Shown here: positions 33,438 through 38,288 of the stretch, one piece after another
How the letters are laid out: each line of letters begins with the position of its first letter
Numbering within the stretch: the first letter of the stretch is position 1
From: Aeromonas sanarellii
GTDB lineage: Bacteria > Pseudomonadota > Gammaproteobacteria > Enterobacterales > Aeromonadaceae
Length of the DNA stretch: 38,288 nucleotides
Direction: 5' to 3'
Assembly (NCBI RefSeq): GCF_000820085.1
Contig: NZ_CDBN01000062.1
Location: 1-38,288, forward strand
Made by a program: the position numbers and the translations under genes
The notes under the pieces: generated by a model
Database searches by the model: none
What the model saw: only the letters and a program-made list of their open reading frames with translations
What the model was told of the DNA's origin: nothing

Positions 33438-35436
33438 ACATGGCCCTCAGGTTGGCCACCGCCATCTGCCCCTTCTGCTGACGCTCCTCGGCGCTCACCT
33501 TCTTCTGGTTTTCCCACTCCAGGTCATCCTGGGGCAGCTCCAGCAGGAAGCGGCTCGGTTCGGGCCGCACCGACTCGCCATACTGGCGGCGCTCCTTGCA
33601 GAGGGTAAAGGTGAGCTCGGCCTGGGCCCGGGTGATGCCCACGTAGGCGAGGCGCCGCTCCTCCTCCACGTTGTCCTCGTCGATGCTGGTCTGGTGGGGA
33701 AGCAGTCCCTCCTCCATGCCCACCATGTAGACATAGGGAAACTCCAGCCCCTTGGAGGCGTGCAATGTCATCAGCTGCACCTGATCCGCCTCATCCTCCC
33801 CTTCGTTGCGCTCCATCATGTCCCGCAGGGTGAGACGAGTCACCACCTGAGCAAGCGTCATCGACTCTTCCAGCTCGTCCCCCTCCAGCATCTCGCTGAT
33901 CCAGCGGTAGAGGGTGGAGACGTTCTGCATCCGCATCTCCGCCGCCTTCGGGCTGGGGGAGGTTTCGTAGAGCCACTCCTCGTAGTGGATCTCCTTGATC
34001 ATGTCTCGTACCGCCTCCACCGGATTGCCGCGCAGCGCCTGATCGCCGAGCCGCACCAGCCAGTTGGTAAAGGCCTGCAGCGCACTGAGGCCACGCCCGG
34101 AGAGGTGTTGCTCCAGCCCCAGCTCGAAGCTCGCGGCAAACAGGCTCTTGCCGCGCTGGTTGGCGTATTGGCCCAGTTTTTCGAGCGTAGTGGGGCCTAT
34201 CTCCCGGCGCGGCAGATTGACCACCCGCAGGAAGGCGGTGTCCTCGTCCGGATTCACCAGCAGCTTGAGGTAGGCCATGATGTCCTTGATCTCGGTACGG
34301 GAGAAAAATGAAGTGCCGCCCGAGATGCGATAGGGTATGCGGTTGGTCATCAGCGCCTTCTCGAAGATGCGCGACTGATGGTTGCCCCGATAGAGGATGG
34401 CGTAGTCCTTGAACCGGGTGCGATTCATAAACTTGTGGCCCATCAGCTCGGCGGCGATGCGCTCTGCCTCGTGCTCCTCGTTCTTGGCAAACAGCACCTT
34501 GAGCTTCACCCCCTCATCCAGCTCGGAGAAGAGCGCCTTGTCGTAGACGTGGGGGTTGTTGGCGATCAGGATGTTGGCGCACTTGAGAATGCGCCGCTTG
34601 GAGCGGTAGTTCTGCTCCAGCTTGATGAGCCGCAGATTGGGGAAATCTTCGTTCAACAGCACCAGGTTCTGCGGCTTGGCGCCGCGCCAGGAGTAGATGG
34701 ACTGGTCATCGTCCCCCACCACGGTGAAGCGGGCCCGCTCGCCGACTATCTGCTTCACCAGCTCGTACTGGCTGGTGTTGGTGTCCTGGTATTCGTCGAC
34801 CAGCAGGTAGCGGATCTTGTTCTGCCAGCGCTCGCGCACCTCCTGATTGCTCTTGAGCAGCAGGGTCGGCATCACGATAAGGTCGTCAAAATCCAGCGCG
34901 TTATAGGCCACCATCTGGCGGTGATAGCGCTCATAGAGCTGGGCCATCAGCACCTCTTCCGGCCCGCGGGCAATGCGCATCGCGCGGGCCGGCAGGATGA
35001 GATCGTTCTTCCAGTTGGAGATCTGGCTGATGAGGGCCGAGAGCCTGTCCTTGTCGTTGTCGAGCTCGGCCTCGGTCAATTCTTTCAGCAGCGCCAGCTG
35101 ATCGGTGTCGTCGAACAGGGAGAAGTTCGCCTTGAGGTTCAGGCTCTTGTGCTCGCGGCGGATGATCTCGAGCCCCAGGGTATGGAAGGTGGAGACCATG
35201 AGTCCTCTCGCCTCCTTGCGGCCCAGGGTCTGGCCTACCCGCTCCTTCATCTCCCGCGCCGCCTTGTTGGTAAAGGTGACGGCGGCGATGTTGCGCGCGT
35301 TGTAGCCGCACTGCTGCACCAGATAGGCAATCTTGTTGGTGATGACGCGGGTCTTGCCCGATCCGGCACCCGCCAGCACCAGGCAAGGGCCGGAGACATA
35401 CTTGACCGCTTCGTTCTGATTGGGGTTGAGCTTCAT
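33424..35436 (-). CDS. rep: ATP-dependent DNA helicase Rep
   Basis: A 670-residue superfamily 1A 3'-5' helicase (E. coli Rep 673) that travels with the replisome and clears bound proteins ahead of forks. It has the Walker [30 protein letters not shown] (identical to E. coli), DEYQDTN (motif II), [13 protein letters not shown] (motif III), [10 protein letters not shown] and YVGITRAQ (motif VI). The C-terminus, RAMFKKD, is shorter than in E. coli but the basic tail used to contact DnaB is partly present. The start is ATG 35436 by homology. A TACAAT -10 is seen on the minus strand at 35476-35471. Divergent from csdA. Confidence 0.97.
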   Translation of the reverse strand: MKLNPNQNEAVKYVSGPCLVLAGAGSGKTRVITNKIAYLVQQCGYNARNIAAVTFTNKAAREMKERVGQTLGRKEARGLMVSTFHTLGLEIIRREHKSLNLKANFSLFDDTDQLALLKELTEAELDNDKDRLSALISQISNWKNDLILPARAMRIARGPEEVLMAQLYERYHRQMVAYNALDFDDLIVMPTLLLKSNQEVRERWQNKIRYLLVDEYQDTNTSQYELVKQIVGERARFTVVGDDDQSIYSWRGAKPQNLVLLNEDFPNLRLIKLEQNYRSKRRILKCANILIANNPHVYDKALFSELDEGVKLKVLFAKNEEHEAERIAAELMGHKFMNRTRFKDYAILYRGNHQSRIFEKALMTNRIPYRISGGTSFFSRTEIKDIMAYLKLLVNPDEDTAFLRVVNLPRREIGPTTLEKLGQYANQRGKSLFAASFELGLEQHLSGRGLSALQAFTNWLVRLGDQALRGNPVEAVRDMIKEIHYEEWLYETSPSPKAAEMRMQNVSTLYRWISEMLEGDELEESMTLAQVVTRLTLRDMMERNEGEDEADQVQLMTLHASKGLEFPYVYMVGMEEGLLPHQTSIDEDNVEEERRLAYVGITRAQAELTFTLCKERRQYGESVRPEPSRFLLELPQDDLEWENQKKVSAEERQQKGQMAVANLRAMFKKD

Positions 35437-35588
35437 GGGCCGGATCTCTTGGCTTATGATGAGGGGCGGCATTGTAACAGAGATCCCGCAGGCAGCCGAA
35501 ACCGCAGGCAGGATCCCGCCACTTCGCCTTGTGTTTGCCCGCCATTTTCCGGATCATGACCGACTTTTCCAGACGAGATGAGGGGAGC

Positions 35589-36809
35589 ATGAATCAGCAA
35601 CAGCACGCCCTGCTGCGTAGCCAGTTTCCGGCCTTGGCGCAGAAGGTCAACGGTCACCCCCTGATCTATCTGGACAACGCCGCCACCACCCAGAAGCCGC
35701 AAGCGGTGCTGGACGCCATTGCGCACTACTATCGGGCCGACAACGCCAACGTACACCGCGCCGCCCACGCCCTGAGCGGCCGTGCCACCCGCGCCTTCGA
35801 AGATGCCCGCGAGACGGTCGCCCGTTTTATCAATGCGCCTCGCAACCAGGAGGTGATCTGGACCCGCGGCACCACGGAGGCCATCAACCTGGTCGCCCAG
35901 AGCTGGGGCATGAGCGAACTTCAGGCGGGGGACGAGATCCTGCTCAGCACTCTGGAGCATCACGCCAACATCGTCCCCTGGCAGCTGGTCGCCCAGCGCA
36001 CCGGCGCGGTGATCCGGGTCATCCCCCTCGATGAGCGGGGCGATCTCGATCTGGCTGCCTATCGGGCCATGCTGGGGCCACGCACCCGACTGGTGAGCGT
36101 CGCCCACGTCTCCAATGCCCTCGGCACCGTCAATCCGGTCGAGGAGATAGTGGCGGCCGCCAAGGCGGTCGGCGCCCTGGCCCTGATCGACGGCGCCCAG
36201 GCGGTGGCCCACCTCGAGGTGGATGTACGAACCATCGGCTGCGACTTCTACGCCTTCTCCGGCCACAAGCTCTACGGCCCGACCGGTATCGGCGTCTTGT
36301 GGGGTCGCACCGAACCGCTGGAACGGATGCCCCCCTGGCAGGCCGGCGGCGAGATGATCGACCGGGTCAGCTTCAGCGGCACCACCTTCAACACCCTACC
36401 CTTCAAGTTTGAAGCCGGCACCCCCCATATCGCCGGGGCCATCGGCCTCGCCGCCGCCATCGACTTTGTCACGGCGCAAGACAGGGCTGCGCTGGTGCGT
36501 CATGAACAGGCACTCACCGACTATCTGGTGGCGGGACTGCGTCAGGTGCCCGGCCTGCGTCTGATCAGTGAGCCCACACGACGGGCTGGCGCCGTCTCCT
36601 TCCTGCTGGACGAGATCCACCCCCAGGATGCGGCCACCCTGCTCGACATGCAAGGCATAGCGCTGCGGGTCGGCCACCACTGCGCCATGCCGTTGATGGA
36701 GAGCCTTGGCATCGGCGGTACAATCCGCGCCTCGCTGGCCTGTTACAACAACCGGGACGATGTCGACGCCCTGCTGGCCGCCCTGCACAAACTCAGTGAC
36801 TTCTTCTAA
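35589..36809 (+). CDS. csdA: Cysteine desulfurase CsdA
   Basis: A 406-residue group II PLP cysteine desulfurase taking sulfur from cysteine as a persulfide. It has YLDNAATTQKP near the N-terminus, THEHH-like LEHHANIVPW, the PLP-lysine in SGHKLYGP and the catalytic Cys365 in RVGHHCAMPL. SufS and CsdA are close relatives; the next gene is a SufE-like CsdE and a tcdA gene is adjacent, which favours CsdA over SufS. The start at 35589 has AGGGGAG directly upstream; in-frame ATGs upstream lack this. csdE follows 13 bp later. Confidence 0.93.
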   Translation: MNQQQHALLRSQFPALAQKVNGHPLIYLDNAATTQKPQAVLDAIAHYYRADNANVHRAAHALSGRATRAFEDARETVARFINAPRNQEVIWTRGTTEAINLVAQSWGMSELQAGDEILLSTLEHHANIVPWQLVAQRTGAVIRVIPLDERGDLDLAAYRAMLGPRTRLVSVAHVSNALGTVNPVEEIVAAAKAVGALALIDGAQAVAHLEVDVRTIGCDFYAFSGHKLYGPTGIGVLWGRTEPLERMPPWQAGGEMIDRVSFSGTTFNTLPFKFEAGTPHIAGAIGLAAAIDFVTAQDRAALVRHEQALTDYLVAGLRQVPGLRLISEPTRRAGAVSFLLDEIHPQDAATLLDMQGIALRVGHHCAMPLMESLGIGGTIRASLACYNNRDDVDALLAALHKLSDFF

Positions 36810-36822
36810 GGCAGACAATCCA

Positions 36823-37260
36823 ATGAACAGCCTCGCAACCTATACCCAGATAGGCGTTGAGCCCGATGCAAATAGCATCCGTCAGCAGTTTGCCGCAGCA
36901 AACGGCTGGGAGAACCAGTACCGGCTCATCATCCAACTCGGCAAGCTGCTACCCGCCTTGCCAACAGAGTGGCAACAGGAAGAGAACCGACTGAAAGGGT
37001 GCGAAAGCCAGGCCTGGCTGAAGGGTGAAAAGAGTGAGGATGGCAACTGGCACTTTGCCTGCGACTCCGACGCCCGCATCGTGCGCGGCCTGATCGTCAT
37101 CGTGCTGGCGGCGCTCAACCACCGGAGTGCAGAAGCCATTCGGACTTTCGATATGGACGGCTATTTCGCCGAACTGGGGCTGGAGAAACACCTGAGCCCG
37201 TCGCGGGGCAACGGGCTCAGGGCAATAGTGCTGGGGATCCGGGATCTGGCGTCGGCGTAA
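36823..37260 (+). CDS. csdE: Sulfur acceptor protein CsdE
   Basis: A 145-residue SufE-fold protein (E. coli CsdE 147) that receives sulfur from CsdA on Cys60, seen in RLKGCESQAWL. The rest follows the family: NQYRLIIQLGKLLPALP, the DSDARIVRGLIVIVL helix and the C-terminal LSPSRGNGLRAI. In E. coli the CsdA-CsdE pair works with TcdA (CsdL), whose gene lies just downstream here on the opposite strand. The ATG at 36823 is used; AAGG is 11 bases before it. A 31-bp gap separates its stop from that of tcdA. Confidence 0.95.
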   Translation: MNSLATYTQIGVEPDANSIRQQFAAANGWENQYRLIIQLGKLLPALPTEWQQEENRLKGCESQAWLKGEKSEDGNWHFACDSDARIVRGLIVIVLAALNHRSAEAIRTFDMDGYFAELGLEKHLSPSRGNGLRAIVLGIRDLASA

Positions 37261-37291
37261 TAGAACGAACTCCTGATGGCGAGGCGGACGA

Positions 37292-38116
37292 TTACGCTTC
37301 GCTAATCGACCCTACGCTTTCTTTCTCTGCGCGGGCCCCGCGCTCGGCAATCTTCTTCAACACCCGGGACGCGGCCACCAGACCGAAGGTCGCCGTCACC
37401 GGCGTCACGGCGCCGAAGCCGGAGGCGCAATCCATCTTCATATTGCCGTCGCTGGCCGCCTTGGCCTGACAGGTGCCACCATGGCCATCCGGATAACTCA
37501 ACTGCTCGGTTGAGAAGACACACTCCACTCCGAACTTGCGCGCCGGATTCTTGCTGAAGTTGTGCAGCCGACGCAGGTCGGAGCGCACCTTGGCGGCCAG
37601 CGGATCCTGAATGGTCTTGGCCAGATCGGCCACGGTGATCCGGGTCGGGTCCATCTGCCCGCCGGCACCACCCGCCACGATCACCGGGATCTTGTTGCGC
37701 TTGCAGAAGGCAATCAGCGCCACCTTCGCCTTGACCGAGTCGATGGCATCCACCACATAGTCAAACTCCCGCTTGATATGCTCGGCCAGGTTGTCAGCGG
37801 TGACGAAGTCATCCACCTCGATCACCTCGCAATCCGGGTTGATGGCACGAATGCGCTCGGCCATCACTTCGGTCTTGAGACGACCGACCGTCCCTTGCAT
37901 GGCGTGGATCTGGCGATTGGTGTTGGTGATGCAGATGTCATCCATGTCGATCAGGGTGATCTGGTTGATGCCGGCACGGGCCAGCGCCTCTGCGGCCCAG
38001 GAACCGACGCCACCGATCCCCACCACACACACTCTTGCCAGGCTGAAGGAGTGCAGCACACTCTGACCATAAAGACGGGCAATGCCCCCGAATCGCTGTA
38101 GATACTCTGCTTTCAT
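37292..38116 (-). CDS. tcdA: tRNA threonylcarbamoyladenosine dehydratase TcdA
   Basis: A 274-residue E1-like (ThiF/MoeB fold) enzyme that uses ATP to cyclise t6A at tRNA position 37 into ct6A. The nucleotide-binding loop is GIGGVGSWAAEALARAGI; TNTNRQIHA, DAIDSVKAK and GGAGGQMDPT follow. FGVECVFSTE and KMDCASGFGAVTPVTATFG match E. coli TcdA (268). The ATG at 38116 begins the conserved QRFGGIARLYG region and has AAGG about 7 bases upstream; an earlier in-frame ATG at 38158 is less supported. Sulfur from CsdA-CsdE is known to support TcdA function in E. coli, so the three neighbouring genes fit one pathway. Confidence 0.96.
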   Translation of the reverse strand: MKAEYLQRFGGIARLYGQSVLHSFSLARVCVVGIGGVGSWAAEALARAGINQITLIDMDDICITNTNRQIHAMQGTVGRLKTEVMAERIRAINPDCEVIEVDDFVTADNLAEHIKREFDYVVDAIDSVKAKVALIAFCKRNKIPVIVAGGAGGQMDPTRITVADLAKTIQDPLAAKVRSDLRRLHNFSKNPARKFGVECVFSTEQLSYPDGHGGTCQAKAASDGNMKMDCASGFGAVTPVTATFGLVAASRVLKKIAERGARAEKESVGSISEA

Positions 38117-38234
38117 ACCACCACCTTGCTTGAGGGCGGCCATTATAGCGGCAACCATGAGCGGCGGCGAATTTCAGGTGAAAGAGAAATGGGATATCTG
38201 ATTCGCTGAGATGATGAAGGGAGCTCGTAGAGAC

Positions 38235-38264
38235 GAAAAAAAGCCCAGTCTTTCAACTGGGCTT
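38235..38264 (-). terminator. Terminator of the tRNA/rRNA operon
   Basis: On the minus strand AAGCCCAGT, a 6-base loop and ACTGGGCTT (38264-38241) are followed by a run of T (to about 38236). It lies 8 bases after the tRNA 3' end, as expected for the end of a stable-RNA operon. Confidence 0.9.
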
Positions 38265-38272
38265 CTTGTTAG

Positions 38273-38288
38273 TGGCGGAGCGGACGGG
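38273..38288 (-). tRNA. tRNA 3' end, probably tRNA-Asp (partial)
   Basis: The reverse complement reads CCCGTCCGCTCCGCCA: the end of a T-arm, an acceptor strand CCGCTCC, discriminator G and encoded CCA. E. coli tRNA-Asp ends CCCGTCCGTTCCGCCA, and CCGCTCC would pair with its 5' start GGAGCGG. Only 16 bases are in the window, so the anticodon is not seen. tRNA-Asp genes often close rRNA operons. Confidence 0.75.

Overview
The window looks like a 38 kb stretch of chromosome from a GC-rich gammaproteobacterium, most likely Aeromonas. Supporting signs are protein matches to the E. coli/Vibrio type throughout (PolA, ZapB, CpxRA, LexA, PlsB, HldD, Rep, TcdA), enterobacterial-type rRNA leader signals, and a glycosyltransferase fused to a polysaccharide deacetylase that corresponds to the Aeromonas core-LPS enzyme WahA. 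Species cannot be fixed from sequence alone. Both ends lie in stable-RNA operons read on the minus strand: the 5' end of a 16S rRNA gene with its leader and promoters at the left edge, and the 3' end of a tRNA (probably tRNA-Asp) with its terminator at the right edge. The window is therefore the segment between two rRNA/tRNA operons.

Layout. 1-0.45 kb: 16S start, boxA leader, tandem promoters. 0.5-5.2 kb: yrdA, polA, elbB, zapB. 5.4-8.4 kb: a tight minus-strand run fieF-cysE-membrane protein, divergent from cpxRA (8.5-10.5 kb), then trmL. 11-14.6 kb: minus-strand dinF, a Sco-type thiol/copper protein, a small unknown gene and lexA with two SOS boxes. 14.8-18.7 kb: plsB, then ubiCA on the other strand. 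18.8-20.2 kb: small genes (a FliL-like exported protein, a Cys-rich 56-residue protein, a lipoprotein, a 40-residue very acidic protein) and a possible gene remnant. 20.5-27.1 kb: LPS core cluster, with a family 9 glycosyltransferase on the plus strand facing a minus-strand run hldD-wahA-waaL-GT25-GT32. 27.2-30.4 kb: a TetR regulator and the threonine-degradation pair kbl-tdh. 30.6-33.4 kb: a c5-type cytochrome and a GGDEF/EAL protein, converging on rep. 35.6-38.1 kb: csdA-csdE, converging on tcdA.

How the genes work together. Most are core functions: replication and repair (polA, rep, lexA, dinF), envelope stress (cpxRA), phospholipid and ubiquinone synthesis (plsB, ubiCA), sulfur transfer for tRNA modification and related uses (csdAE, tcdA), cysteine synthesis (cysE) and LPS core assembly. 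I see no prophage, insertion sequence, CRISPR array or defence island. The least explained items are the small proteins at 13.3, 19.3 and 20.1 kb, the polytopic membrane protein co-transcribed with cysE and fieF, the frameshifted fragment at 20.3 kb, and several unassigned palindromes in promoter regions. I found no convincing new multi-gene system.
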